A stretch of 64,000 nucleotides of DNA from Proteles cristata cristata. Taxonomy: Eukaryota; Chordata; Mammalia; Carnivora; Hyaenidae. This document shows, piece after piece, positions 1 through 12,496 of this stretch (positions within the stretch are counted from its first letter, which is position 1; every line of letters begins with the position of its first letter). Both the position numbers and the translations under genes were made by a program. The stretch covers positions 434,001 through 498,000 of the forward strand of contig JAESUZ010001071.1 in the NCBI GenBank assembly GCA_017311185.1. The letters run 5' to 3'. Under the pieces are notes generated by a model that was not told the DNA's origin, did not search any database, and saw only the letters and a program-made list of their open reading frames with translations.

Positions 1-640
1 TAATTAAGACAATATATCTATGGATATTATTAGAGGCCTCTTGCCTATGGTAAGACAAGTCCCATGGTAAAGCTGACCTCTGTCTTCTGCTCATCTTTTT
101 ATAAAGATATATGTATGTCATATTAACAGTATCTTAGTGCTGCTGACTTCAATGAGGCAATTCCTCGACTTCTGCCTTTAAAATGGATGTCAACAGTGAC
201 ACCCATCTGCACATGAAAACTTGTAACTCCCTCCTTCCACTGTTACTGTTTTAACTAATCATAAAGGACTGTAGCTACTCTGAGGATAAGTGCTCCCTAA
301 TGCGTATGGTTACTTCTAAAAATGGCCAATGGGTCTGTTTTTACCTGATACAAATGATAAACAAAAGGGCAATGTATGTCTGGCTGCATCTTTATTCTGA
401 AACAATTCTGGCCCATGAAGATATATGAAGTTGAAATAAGTTGCTTTTTTAAAGAAATGTGAAAATTATTTGCTGGAATTATTGTTGGGGAGAGAAAAAA
501 TGGTATGCTGTCATACAAGTGGTATTCACCTTTTGCTACAATTACAAAGAAAACTCAGATTGGTCCTGAAAAAACAGAAAGAAGAGAATAAGGGCAAAGG
601 GGAAACAGAGAAAGGGATAAAGATAATAATTAATACTGTT
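1..640. other. Unique AT-rich DNA
   Basis: No repeat or gene recognised. Short open frames at 297-518 and 470-676 have no support. Confidence 0.6.
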
Positions 641-815
641 AGGATGCCTGGGTGGCTCAGTCAATCGAGTATCTGACTCTTGATCTCGGGTCAGGTCATG
701 ATCGCAGAGTTGTGGGATCTAGCCCTGCAGCAGGCTATGCATTGAACATGGAGCTTGTTTGAGATTCCTTCTCTCCCTCTCTCCCTGCCCAGCCCCCTTC
801 TCTCTATATATAGTC
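641..815 (+). mobile_element. Carnivore tRNA-Lys SINE, old
   Basis: Head GGATGCCTGGGTGGCTCAG, altered B-box (GTTGTGGGATCTAGCCC), GAACATGGAGCTTG and a CT-rich part. No A tail is left; it ends in TATATATA. Diverged older subfamily. Confidence 0.85.
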
Positions 816-1925
816 ACAATTTCAAAAATCACTGATACTTCCTATTCCTCTTACCTTTCTTAAACAATGATCATTATCAGCATACCCACCCCTACACATG
901 TGCACACATAAACACAAACTCACATTCATATAAAACCTACACACAGAATTGAACCAGAACATAGAGAAGAGAAGAGACAAGGAAGAAAAGATTAAGATGA
1001 AAGTATCAAAATGCCTTGTGAATAAGCAGAGGGAAAGCTGTCAGAATACCTCCTGCTGGTTCCATTTCCCATCACTGATCCCTGTATTTAACGCCTTCTG
1101 ATACCAGTGTCCTCATCCTCTGTCTTGTTCTTTCCACCACGGGTAGCTTGGTAGCTTAGTGTTTCATTATCTGCCTTTTCTGACATTTTCAACCTCTAAT
1201 CCCTACCAAAGAGCTTTATGGTTAAAAGGAAATCTCTTAATTTCCTCTGCCAGAGTCATTCATTTGATATCACTGTTCACTCTAAGCACCTCAGGGTAGA
1301 CTCTCTGTCCAGATACAATAAAAATACATGTATTTCGAGTCAGAAATGCATCACAATTATTAATACAAATCATAAGAGTATGGATGATGATACACTTGAT
1401 TTTTAATTATTAAAAACTTTAACATATCTGTATCTTCATATTGAATATGCAGTATGTTTATCTCACTTTCAAAAAAAAAAATATCCAATACATTCCTGTC
1501 AGTGGAATTTGATAACTTAGCATCTTTCATGCAAACTAGATGCAGTTTTGGGGACCACTCTCCAGGGATATATAACTACCGGCATATGGTTTCTACTTTC
1601 ATGTGGGATGCAAGCATTAGCTTTTTAATATATAAGAAAATTAAGTGCACTCATCCATGGACTAATGCATTTTTTATCAGAATTCTGAAAACTCAGCTCC
1701 ATGTTTCTGTTTCTCTCAAGAGATGCCAATGCAATAGTGGACAGCAACTTCAATTATAGGAGATAGGTTGCTTCAGTAAGGACCAAAAATTAATGTAGCA
1801 AATACAAGTGATAATGGTCTTATCATGGGTCCATGTGTGCATAATCCTCTGCTAGGCACTAAGGCCTTTGACAGGAATCTACAAATTGAATTTTTTTAAA
1901 AAAAAAAAAGCACTGCTGTCTCTAC
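816..1925. other. Unique DNA
   Basis: No repeat securely recognised except A-rich runs at 1469-1480 and 1895-1910 and a possible MIR-like piece near 1800-1890. The 101-codon frame at 1454-1759 is not protein-like. Confidence 0.5.
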
Positions 1926-1929
1926 TGGT

Positions 1930-2660
1930 TCATTTCAATTCAACAAATATTTAGTGATAACTTGCTCCAGAAGCTTGGAATTCATTAGTGAACAATCCTT
2001 AGATCTGTAATGGAACTTATATTCCAGTGGGATGAGACACTAAATAAAACAAATATTTTCAAATAAACTGTATAACATAAGTTGATAAGTATGATGGACA
2101 GAGATGCAAAGCAGAATTAAGGGGATCAGGAGTGCAGGAAGATGTAATGTTAAATAGTGATCAAGATGGTCTTCATTGAAGTGTTGACATCTGAGTATGT
2201 TTTAAGGGAGGTAAGGGGATTAACCATTCTGTTATCTGAGGGAAGAGAGTCCCTGGTAGTGGGAGCAGCCCTTCCAAAGGGCCCGAAGCAAGAGTCTAAG
2301 TTGACACATTCAAAGAACAGCACAAGGCATATATAAATGAAATGAAAAGAGCAAGAGTGAGACTTACAGTTAATGAGACCAGAAAGATAATGAAATAATG
2401 GACTGTCAGAGAACAGATCACTGAAAGCACTGCATTACAAGTCTCTTTCTTTCTCTAAGTGAAATGCAGACTCTTTCAAGGGTCTGAACAGATATGTGAC
2501 ACAACACGCACAATATAGGTATAAGGCTCAACCCCACTGCAGAGATGAGGAGTGCCTGTGAGAAGCCAGGTGGAAGCAGTCACCCAGGTGAAAGATGGCA
2601 GGGATTTGGACAGCATGGACCAATTGGGGAAAGTAAAAGGTGGCCAAACTCTTTGTATAA
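1930..2660 (-). mobile_element. L2, antisense, 3' part
   Basis: Read on the plus strand: GTGTTGACATCTGAGTATG, GGGAAGAGAGTCCCTGG, GGGAGCAGCCCTTCCAAAGGGCCCG, GAACAGCACAAGGC and GAAGCAGTCACCCAGGTGAAAGATGGCAG. This is the reverse complement of the L2 3' region. Another antisense L2 part at 5380-5830 is in the right order to be the same element, split by later insertions. Confidence 0.65.
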
Positions 2661-2784
2661 TTTGAAGAGAGAGTTAATAATATTTCCTAATGGATACATT
2701 TATACATAAGTAGAAAATCTGATCAAGTAGGTATCAAAACCTTATGTAAACTAACACTTAAAAATTTCATTAAAGCATCTTTGT

Positions 2785-2925
2785 TATTTAATTTTACCTC
2801 ACAAATAAATCCATGAGACTGACAGGCAAGGTATTGTGTATATCCACTTTACAGATGAAAAATAAAAGGAAGTTTATTGAAAGATGAAGGAAGCTATGAT
2901 TTGAATCTTGCAAACACAGCTTCCT
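2785..2925 (+). mobile_element. MIR-like fragment, sense
   Basis: TTATTTAATTTTACCTCACAAATAAATCCATGAGACTG, then TATCCACTTTACAGATGAAAAATAAAAGG and GATTTGAATCTTGC resemble a diverged MIR. A second weak MIR-like piece follows at 2940-3090. Confidence 0.4.
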
Positions 2926-3264
2926 ACCAGACGGATAGTTTCAAATTTGTTACATCACTTAATCTCCATACAAGCCATGACAGGAAAGACCAGCCCTCCG
3001 TTTTGTAAATAGTACAAATGCAGTTCAGAATGGTCTGTAATGTACCCAGGTTTCCACAGTGAGTCATGATTTAACATACTTCTCATCCCAAGCCTTTTTC
3101 CTTTCATAAGCCCCAGATTTCTCTACTATCTGAAAGTATCCAAATGAACCTTATGAAATATCTTTAGTCATTTCATCCTCCTTATGTCCATCCTTATGGA
3201 CTCAATGTTACTAGTATCTATTTTTTAAAGAATGAGACAGAAAAAAAGAGACTGAGATGTTTTA

Positions 3265-3765
3265 CCAGAGTTCTTCAAAACACAATCAATAGGATTTGAG
3301 AAGAGATTACAAGGAACTGGCTCAAGTGATTATGGAGCATGAGAAGTCCCATGATCTCCCTTGTGCCTGCTGGAGACCCAGGAAAGCCAGTGGTATGATT
3401 CATCCAAGTTCTAAAGCTGAAGAACTAGGGGAGGTAATAATATAAATTCCAGTCAAGGGCAGGAGGCGAGGAGATGAGATGTCCCAACTCAAGCAGTGAG
3501 TCAGAAAAAAGCAAGAATTTCTCTTTCTTCCACCTTTTTGATTTATTCAGGCCCTCAAAGGATGGGATGATGCCCATCTACATTGGGGAGGGCGATTCAT
3601 TTACTGAGTCCACTGATTGGATTGCTAATCTCATCTGGATCTGAGATGCTAGCATCTCAACTAGCATCCTCACAGTTATAGCCAGAAATAATGTTTAACC
3701 AGGTATCTGGGCATCCTCTGATCCAGTCAGGTTGACACATAAAAATTTAATTGTCATAGATGTAT
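3265..3765 (+). mobile_element. Old eutherian interspersed repeat (L1M-type 3' end or LTR-like)
   Basis: ATTACAAGGAACTGGCTCA, GAGAAGTCCCATGATCTCC, TGGAGACCCAGGAAAGCC, ACATTGGGGAGGGCGATTC and GGTTGACACATAAAAATTTAATTGTCA form a well-known eutherian repeat order. I do not remember its family name securely; the end resembles an old L1 3' terminus. Confidence 0.45.
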
Positions 3766-4720
3766 AATAATATGTCCAAAGGTACATGATACTAACTGGC
3801 AAAGATATGCTTTAAAGCTATGATCATTTGGCTCTAAAATCTACAACCTTTGCAACTAAGAAGCACACAATAAAAATATAAAACAATATGCCCTACCACT
3901 CTCCCAAAGGAGTTGTAAAAATTAAATGAAGCCATGGATATGAGTTTTATTTGCTAACTACAAGTTTCCCTATATTCACTGTTTGTTATTTTCATTATTA
4001 CATGTTAGCCACCTAATCTAAATTTCAAGATCCAAAACCAAGTCAACGTAAGCAGTCTCCAAGGAACTGTCATAATGTGGGACAGTCACTATTTGGATGT
4101 TGCTGACTCTACTTAGCATTTTGTAGCTCTTCCAGTGAGCATTAGGTGAATGGAGAAGAAAACCATCATGGCAGCCAGGCCCCAAAGCAAACTGCATCCC
4201 AGCAGGCTGAAGTCTACACCTGCCACCTCATCTCAGGTGCTGGTGAAGAGGCTCGAAGGCAGGGAGCACACCTGGAAACTCTCTTGCCAGATGATCCCAC
4301 CACTGAGAAAAAATCTTTGGTTCTTTTTATTTCCTCCCCTTTGGCTCTGTCATCCAGGTATGATCCAGAAAGTGTGCTTCAAGCTTGGCTTCTGACTGGT
4401 TGTTCTGTGGGAAGAGGTCCACTGTGTCTCTATCACTGTCCCCTAAAGTGTACACTGATTAAAGTTTCAGCAGAGTTCGATTAATTCCAACATGTATACG
4501 AATATACAAAGGGTGTCTGCAAAATGCCTAATACTCTCTGAGGTGCTAAGGAGAAAAGCAAGAGTGAATCGGCTCTAAGATTCTGGCTCTCACAGTCTGG
4601 TAAGAAAGATAGGCAAGAATATGCACAGGTTTGAAGAAATCACTGGGATAAATTCTCCAAAGAACAAAAATATGTTGAGGTTAGTCTCTAGTGAAAAAGA
4701 GACTGTTACTAGCAGGTTTA
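3766..4720. other. Unique DNA
   Basis: No repeat recognised. It contains the dual-frame patch 4146-4484. Confidence 0.5.
4146..4484 (+). other. GC-richer unique patch with two overlapping open frames
   Basis: Frames of 112 codons (GTG at 4146) and 81 codons (ATG at 4150) overlap. A donor-like CCAG/GTATGA lies near 4354. I recognise no domain in either frame. It could be an exon remnant, an unknown repeat or chance. Confidence 0.2.
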
Positions 4721-4737
4721 AGAATTATTTATGTAGA

Positions 4738-5085
4738 TGGCAATGAGAAACAATGAAATCTGGCCATGTGTAGCAACCTGGATGGACCTTGAGGGTGCTA
4801 TGCTGAGCGAAATAAGTCAGACAGAGAAGGACAAATATCATATGTGTGCACGTATAGGAGGATTAGGAGGAACTTAACAGAGGACCAAGGGGGAGAAGAA
4901 GGGCAGAAATGGTGGGGAAAGGGAGAGAGGCAAACCATGAGAGACTCTTGAATGCTGACAAAAACTGAGGACTGATGGATGTGGGGGGGAGGGAGGGATG
5001 GGCATGGAGGAGGACACTTGTGGGGATGAGCACTGAGTGTTATGTGGAAACTAATTTGACAATAAACTATTTGTAAAAAAAAAAA
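4738..5085 (+). mobile_element. LINE-1 3' end, 5'-truncated, with perfect target duplication
   Basis: It begins in the last ORF2 codons (GGCAATGAGAAACAATGAAA), covers the L1 3' UTR with a G-rich block and GATGAGCACTGAGTGTT, and ends AATAAACTATTTGT plus an A tail. A 17-bp duplication AGAATTATTTATGTAGA flanks it (4721-4737 and 5086-5102). It is nearly identical to the copy at 42420, so both belong to one fairly young subfamily. Confidence 0.93.
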
Positions 5086-5379
5086 AGAATTATTTATGTA
5101 GAAACTGTTTTTAAATTGACTTAGAAATATGTGTTTGTTACTTGGAGAAAAGGAAGGAAATTGGTATTTTAGACTAGATTGCACAAATTTATAACAGGAA
5201 TGGTAAATGTTGGGAGAATGGTAAATAATTTACTATTGAAAAAAAAAACATGATGCAAATGAGTGAGTATATAGGGGTATGGAAGACAATAAGAAAAGAA
5301 GTGTAGCTAAAAAGCTGACTCATTACTGTAAGAAGAGATTAAATTCTAGCAAGGGGATACAGGATTGTGTTCTACATTC

Positions 5380-5830
5380 ATGTAAAGCTTTAGAAAACTT
5401 TGAGTCTGGTAGTTCCATGATCAAAAGTGAGCTTTGAGAGGGGCCAGTACAGCAATGTGTAGGAAGGGATGATCAGATCGCAGGGAAATGAGTTAGGACC
5501 AAAGAAAATGAAATGAACTAAACAGTAATATACAAAGAAAATAAAAACAGACATGAGATGCATTGAAAAGGTAAAATGAAGAATATTAGGTAGACTTGAG
5601 GTAGAAACAACATCAAAAGTGAATAACTGAGTGGATGTTGGTGTCATTAATCAATACAGCAAGCCCAGGAAGAGTGGATGGAAAGCGTGATGGATATGTC
5701 AAAATTTAAGGGTGTATGAGATACACTTATAAAGATATCTAACAGAAGTTATCAATGATGGTGCAGAATTCAGAAGGAGAGTGAGGCCTAGACATATAAA
5801 TTTTGGATACATTTTTGAGAAGTGATGCCA
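5380..5830 (-). mobile_element. L2, antisense, reverse-transcriptase part
   Basis: AACTGAGTGGATGTTGGTGTCATTAATC, GTATGAGATACAC and GCCTAGACATATAAATTTTGG are the decayed reverse complement of the L2 ORF2 3' half. No frame is intact. Confidence 0.5.
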
Positions 5831-7357
5831 TAGGATTGTATAAAATAAATAAATAGAGGAATAACCAAGCAGTCTATCTAAAGTAGTCCTGCCCTTTACC
5901 ACTTACTTTTCCAGCTGTGCCTGAGAATACACATTGCTCCACATCTATGTCAACATTTGCTATTTTTAGCCTTTTAAAATATTTGCTAAGCTGATAGGTT
6001 CAATATGATCTCCATAGTCCTCAAGTCAGACAACCAGGTCACGCAATTCTACATCTCTCAACAAAATCCACCTACATTTTAAGAGAAGGGCAATCAAAAA
6101 ATATGAAGTCTTCTAATCAGATATATAAGCATATTTGGTGGTGCCCATCAAGGCAGATGACAGGAATGCCATATCTTAGTGAGAAGATCAACAAAACCCA
6201 CTGAGACATTTCCATCTCTCTATATGCTGTATTTGATTGCCTATTTCTTTCTCCACCTTCAGTCTCCTGGTATATTTCACTTTTTGTTACTGGCATTTGC
6301 ACAGCCAATAACTGCCTTGGACGATGGCCTTGGTATTGTCATACGGATAATATATTTTCACAAGGATGAGTTCTTCTTGGAACAATTTATCCAGTGGATT
6401 AGAGTCTCCTGCATCAGAGCTCAGCAGGTCTTCCTGTTTCAACTGTCTGCTAGCCTAAGATTTATGAGGCTCTACTCAAGGCACTTTTCACCAGGTATAT
6501 TTCATTTTGCAGGCTTCCTGATGGTCTTCAGAGAGAGTATAGTGAGTTGTAAATGTTATGTCACACTTGTTGATTCCTTTTAAATGGACACGCCTTAGAA
6601 GAAACTAAATGAGTTTCTAGTGTTCATTATTTCATTAACTTCCCCTCAAAAATGTGCAATATATGTATCAGGGAAAAAAACAGACAATGCAACAAAAATC
6701 TACACAGAAGAAAACATCCACCTGAAGAGGTGTTGCCCCTAATGTTTTTCTCTCTGAAATGCTGTTTATTCCCCATTTGCTTCACACAAGCAAATGGATT
6801 TTGCCAAATGTGAGGCCCTGGGAAGTTTTCAGGAGATGGAGAATGAGAAAAGGTTGGGTATGCTTTCCCCTGAACCCTTCCCCAACTCAGTGTCAAGTTG
6901 GCAGCAGTAGCTATTTTCTCCAGTATTGAACTTCTGAAGGTAGGGGAGCCCCCTACCTCAACTTCAAACTTCCATTCCTCCTCCTGGCCATCAGTCCAGG
7001 GTATGGTAACAAATTTCTGCTATTGTTAGTCTCTAAGAGCCCTGCCTCAACATTTCCTGTTCAGTCTCTCAGAAAAAAAGGCTTTTGTACCATGTGAGTT
7101 TGCATCCTTCTCCTCAAGAGACCTTGACTGACACATATGCAATGGATCTACAGGTCTTGAGAAACTGGAAGGTAATTAGTGTTTCCAGATGAGTGGCCAG
7201 CTTATAATTGTTTGGTTTTGTTTTCACTCCTTTTCAATGAAATGTTGTTATCCACTTATCCAAAGGGTAGGGTGCTTAGTACTATACACTTCAGGTGTGC
7301 ATGTCTAAGCCATGGGACAGGAAGTAAACTCTTAAGAGTTTGTGTTTAAAAAAAATT
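5831..7357. other. Unique or very old DNA with a 134-codon open stretch
   Basis: The frame at 6179-6583 is open for 134 codons but begins at GTG, has no codon pattern I recognise and no splice context. The 6900-7140 end (GACCTTGACTGACACATATGC) hints at an old LTR end. Confidence 0.4.
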
Positions 7358-7471
7358 GGGGGGCACCTAAAATCGCTGGCTCTGTCAGTGGAGCATGCGA
7401 CTCTCGATTTCAGGATTGTGAGTTCGAGCCCCACATTGGGTGCAGAGAAAACAAAATCTTTTTTAAAAAAT
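7358..7471 (+). mobile_element. Carnivore tRNA-Lys SINE, short old form
   Basis: GGGGGGCACCTAAAATC head and GTGAGTTCGAGCCCCACATTGGGTGCAGAG then A/T tail. It lacks the CT-rich segment, as the oldest carnivore SINEs do. The intact B-box makes it look tRNA-like. Confidence 0.8.
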
Positions 7472-8479
7472 TGTTTTTCTTTGCATTTATTAGTTTCATG
7501 AAATTAGCACGATTTTAGAGCTTCACACATTGTTTACACAGCTCACAGGATAAAGCAGTTTTTGGTGTAGTTCTACTCTCAAACTACACCTTTTGTACTT
7601 CTTTATACCCACTCTCCTTAACTTACCGAGTATGGACACTGACTGACTACCAGTAGGAGATGAGTCATTTGGATTTAAAAGATTTCCTTTATTTACCAAC
7701 ATTATATAAATACTCTTGAGAAAGCCACAAAGTATTTATTAGCTTTTATGACTTGGCTTTGCAATCTTCTTCTATAGAACGAAAATGCTTTGGTGAACCA
7801 CTTTGCAAGTGGTCATTTTATGTTAAGAAGAAATAACTATTCACTGGATCTTTTTTCTGCCAAAGCATTTATTTTGCCATTCTGTAGATGTAGGTCAAAG
7901 GAAACACCGCAGTCTTGAATTTTCTATGTTATCAAAGTTATTTTAATTCAGGCTCATTCTGGAAGTCCAGGGAAAAAGCCAAGACAGAAGTTTCTACAAA
8001 CTCAGAGGATGGTATTTCATCAAAGTTTCTGAGTAGTAATAAAGAAGTTTACAATCAGAAATCTTCCAGAAACCGAACTTTATCTTTCAAATGTTGAGGT
8101 TTCTATACTGAATTAAGTGAGAAACTCTTCGGGAACAAAGGGTAATCAGAGCTACCACATCACAAAAAAAACTAAGGAGCATGAAATATATCATATTTTT
8201 ACATGTATCTACTATGTAAGTGGCACACCAGAGTTCAAGTCACAACCTAAATGGCAACACACTCATGAAGGTTCTGATGGCAATGATACTTGTCCATGAA
8301 ATCAGCCCAACTAACAGAGAACAAACTCAAAGTAGGTGATCAATGTAGATTTATTCAACTCCATTCAAGTGAATTCAATCAAGTAGTAAAATATTCTCAT
8401 TTACTAGTCTTGAATTGTTCAATCTAATCCATTCAATCACTTTCTTTACCATGTAAATGCACCAGTACTTGATGGAAAC
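7472..8479. other. Unique AT-rich DNA
   Basis: No recognisable gene or repeat. Two 60-codon frames (7915, 8117) are unsupported. Confidence 0.5.
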
Positions 8480-8690
8480 TGTTCTCTAGGGCAGAGACCA
8501 AATCTTTTTTTTTTAAGAGTCAAACAATTAATATTTTAGGCCCACAAGTCTCTGTCTCAGCCACTTAAATCTGCTGTGTACGATGAGAGCAGCCACAGAC
8601 AATACACAGACATAGATGGGTATGTCCTAAAAAAAATTTTTTTTTATACAGCATTTGGCCAATAAGTAATAATTTGCCCATCACTGATTT
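8480..8690. mobile_element. hAT-type MER element, decayed copy
   Basis: It shares the order of the copy at 39115: AGTCAAACAATTAATATTTTAGGCCCACAAG, TCTGTCTCAGCCACTTAAATCTG, GAGAGCAGCCACAGACAATACA, GCATTTGGCCAATAAG and a terminal TTTGCCCATCACTGA. An A/T tract interrupts the middle. Confidence 0.6.
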
Positions 8691-9089
8691 ATAGAATACC
8701 TCTATTTTGGGGCATGCAAAGTAAAACATCATTAATACTGCTTTTTTTTCCTCACATCAACCTACCTGTCTTATTTTATTTATATACATACATTTATGAA
8801 TTCTACTCCAGACATATGGAATCTGATTCTCTAGAAACAGAGCTATGAATCTATATTTTTATATAGCCCTCCAGTGACTCAGTATTCCAGCCAGGTTTCG
8901 TAATAACAACTGTAATTAATTCCAACCCCACTCATTAATTTTTGACTTGAAGTATTTTAATTATCTTATATCTAGATTAAGTTTTTTTTAAGAGATAACT
9001 TTATCCTTCTAATTGCTCAATTCAGAACTTTTATTCCTTTATGACTTTCACATACTATTTCCAATTCATCAGCAAATGCAGCCAACACA
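8691..9089. other. Unique AT-rich DNA before the L2
   Basis: Nothing recognised. It may include more decayed L2. Confidence 0.4.
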
Positions 9090-9757
9090 CTCTTCAAAAT
9101 GCATCAATCACCTGATTTCTTCTCACTCTTTCCATTGCTATCACTGGAGTCTAAGCCACTACATTCTGGATTTTCACAACAGCCTCCAAATTGATTTTCC
9201 AGTTTCTATACTTGGCCTCCATATAGTCCATACCTCATGCAACATCCAAATATCCTTTTAAAAAAAAGTCACATTATCTCAGTTCTCTGGTCAAAACCAT
9301 CCAATCTCACCAAGAGCAAAAGCCAAATTTCTTTTTCAAACCTACAGTGTCCTATATGATGTGTCCCTCCCCATATCCCATTTGTTCTCTGAACGTGGGC
9401 CCCACTGGTCCCCAAGCTGTTCTGTGAACATAGTAGGTATATTCCTACCTCCAAGCCTTTTCACCTGCTCCTCTAAGAGCCAAAATGCTCATCTCCCAGG
9501 TACCTACAAGGCTCACTCCAGCACGTCTTTCAGATGGTTTCTAACATATCTTGGTGAGGCTTCTCTGGACAACTGACACCAAAGTTGAATTCCCTTCAGC
9601 CTTTCTTTGCACCTATATTCATTTTTACACCATGTGTCCCTACATAACACATATCGTTTTCCCTAGTGTTTCTGTTTGTACACTGACTCTTTCACTGGAA
9701 TGTAAGTGCCATTAATGGGCAGGCATTTTGTGTCTTCAATGAATGAAGAAATGACTG
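9090..9757 (+). mobile_element. LINE-2 (L2) 3' part, sense
   Basis: Decayed L2 in normal order: TTTCTTCTCACTCTTTCC, ACAACAGCCTCC, AAAAGTCACATTATCTCAG, ACCTACAGTGTCCTATATGAT, CCACTGGTCCCCAAGCTGTT, GCCTTTTCACCTGCTCC, GAGGCTTCTCTGGACAACTGACACC, and a 3' end GGGCAGGCATTTTGTGTCTTCAATGAATGAAGAAATGA. The open frames inside (9013-9261, 9361-9576) are relics of L2 ORF2 or chance. Confidence 0.75.
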
Positions 9758-9904
9758 CATGTGACTTTATGCGTTTTCACTCTTTACTGCCATGAGATGT
9801 TTTAACAACATGCTCCAATATAAAACTACTCCTCCTGACCCATTATATCGCAAGGCTGTTTTCATTATTTTTCATTATAGTTCTTGTATTTAAAACCACA
9901 TCTA

Positions 9905-10140
9905 GGGTGCCTGGGTGGCTCAATAGTTACATGTCCAACTTCAGCTCAGGTCAGTATCTCATGTTTCGTAAGTTCGAGCCCCACATAGGGATCTCTGCTG
10001 CCAACACAGAGCTCACTTAGGATTGTCTGACTCTCTCTCTCTCTCTCTCTGCCCCTTCCCTGCTGGTTCTCTCTCTCAAAATAAACAAATAAACTTTAAA
10101 AACATAATTTAAAAAATGAAATAAAAATTAAAAAATAAAA
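9905..10140 (+). mobile_element. Carnivore tRNA-Lys SINE
   Basis: GGGTGCCTGGGTGGCTCAAT head, AAGTTCGAGCCCCACATAGGG B-box, a CT repeat at 10032-10050 and AATAAACAAATAAACTTTAAAAAC tail grading into A-rich DNA. Confidence 0.9.
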
Positions 10141-11314
10141 CCATATCTAAAAGTAGAAGTAAAATCTAAAATCCTCTTCTCAGAATGGGAAGGCAATTTT
10201 AATGATAAGATCTCTTTAAATACCAATTGCAATGTGTAAATAAAATGAATGTGTAAATAAAATGAATGTATAAGTAAAATGATTTAATATGTAAATAAAA
10301 TGGTGAAATATTATCACTGCATGGTCTTAAGCAGTATTTTAAGTTATTATTTTCAGCCTTTGCTATTCTAGATTTCCCACTGAATTTAGCCTAGGATACT
10401 AAAATAATAAAAATGAGAGTCAAACTTAAAACTAGGGAGCAATTAGTTTGTAAAACCTTACAATATTTCTTTAACTTATAGATTTCTTTCCTTTGCTTTG
10501 AACTTTCTTAATACTAGCACTGAAAATTGCAGGGAAATAAAGAGGCAAATATATCACTAAAATAATAGTAAACCAGATGATACAAATCCTCTCAGTAGAA
10601 AATTTACTAGTTCTGAAGAAGGAAATCTTGGAATTCTGTTGCTCACCTGCTGTCAGCTGTTATGTGAACAGTGAAGGGCTGTAAGTCTATCCATTGATAT
10701 GTTTATTTTATTGTTGTAAGTTCTTTCACAAAGTAAATTTACATTTTTTAATAGTACAAAGACTCTTAGAGAAAAAATATAATAGAGAAAAAATAATCGC
10801 CTCTTTTTAATTATTTTTTTCACTAGGTGAAAATAAAGAGATGTTTAGACCAACAACAAAAAAAATAAAAATAGAGGATAAAGTTAATTGCCTGGAAGCA
10901 ATTAATACAGTAGAAAGATATAAAAATTCTGAAGCTACTAACTAAATGCAGCTTACCACACACAGCAAAAATTATACAGAGGATAAATAAATACATCAAA
11001 TAATTTTAGTGGAAGGTTATTATACTACTCAATCTGAAAGTGATAGAATAAACAACCCAAATCTCTACAGGTTCAATTATTTCTATAGTAATGTGTATGA
11101 CTGATATACAAAACCCTGCAAACAATGATTAAGTAAATATATTATTTCACCCCTATTTTGGATGCTATCTCACAGGAACTCAGAACAAAGAACAATACAA
11201 AAGAAATATACTTACAATGCAATAACAATGTAACCTTTCAAATACACAAATATACTGTTGGAAGATAAAAATCCCTCTTCTAAATAATTCCACACGAAAA
11301 ATAATTATATTGAA
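10141..11314. other. Very AT-rich unique DNA
   Basis: A local repeat GTAAATAAAATGAATGT occurs near 10236-10300. Otherwise nothing is recognised. Confidence 0.5.
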
Positions 11315-11571
11315 GGGTACCTGGGTGGCTTAATGGGTTGAGTGCTCCAACTCTTGATTTCAGCCCAGGTCATGACCCTAGGGTCATAGGATCTAGCCCC
11401 ATATCAAGCTCCAGGCTGAGCATGGAGCCTGCTTATGATTCTCTTTCATTTTCTCTCTCTCTCTGTCTCTCTATCTCTCTTTCTTCCTCTCCTTTCTCTC
11501 TTTTCTATTCTCTCTCTCTTTCTAAAATGAAAAAAATAAAAATAAAAAATCCAAAATAAAAATAAAAAAAT
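11315..11571 (+). mobile_element. Carnivore tRNA-Lys SINE with long CT tract
   Basis: GGGTACCTGGGTGGCTTAAT head, GGATCTAGCCCCATATCAAG, AGCATGGAGCCTGC, then an expanded CT/CTTT tract (11452-11521) and an AATAAAA-rich tail. The 73-codon frame at 11338 lies inside it. Confidence 0.9.
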
Positions 11572-12496
11572 AACCATACTGAAAATTACATGACATTAAA
11601 GACTAAACCACAATACTTAAGACTTACTTGAAACACTAAGTGGAATGTAGAACTACTCCCAGTCAAGAAGGAGTAACTAGAGGGGAACTTTCCTTCCCTC
11701 TGCAAAGAATTTAAAAAGTAGACAAAATATAAAACAAAAAATGTTTCCAGACATTTGGACAATAGACAGAACAGGACTATGACTCTCAAGAGAACAGAAA
11801 CAAAGCAGACTAGACATTACTCTGGCCTTCTGCCTGGAGGCAATTTCTGGACCTATGCCCTGGAATGAGGAAGGCAAGCAGAGAATGATGGGATTACTGA
11901 TTTAAAGAAGCATATTTCTCAGAGTTTGGGGAAGTTGAGGCAGAAGGAATCAGCAGGGCAAAGGAACTCCTGACATTTTTATGAGATCCCCTTGAATCTC
12001 TGACTTCATACTAATTTGTGAATATAAAGCTGAAACTATGATGCTAGGCAAATAATAAAGGCAGGGAGTTACAAGGAAACAGATCCTAAATATCTCAAAG
12101 GATTAAGATACATCCAAATTCCAAGCAAAGAGACTGTAAAAATCTCATTCAACATTCAGGGCACTCAGCAGAAACTATTTAAGAGTCACACTTAAAAAGA
12201 AGTAAGACTAGGCTAGCACTTTAGTCTCACCCTCAAAGAATTTAAAATCAAACCTTGAAAGAAAGAATCAAGCCAGTCAAAACAAACTTCAACACTTATT
12301 AAAGAAAGATAACAAATCTCATACACTCTCACATGTATTATTAATTATGTCATAAATTCACTAAAAAATTAACAGGCATATGAAGCAGTAGCAAATGTGA
12401 CTCAAACTCGGTAGAAAATTAGCTAACAGAAACACACCCAGAAATAATAAAGATGATGGGACTGAACAGGAAAGGACTTTTAAAAAGTTACGAACT

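Noticed and set aside
4798..5184. 128-codon minus-strand frame
   Set aside because: Antisense of the L1 3' UTR; the Pro/Ser-rich text comes from the G-rich UTR block, and the same frame recurs at 42534-42850.
10236..10300. GTAAATAAAATGAATGT repeats as a CRISPR-like array or satellite
   Set aside because: Only a few short imperfect copies without spacer structure; local AT-rich slippage explains it.
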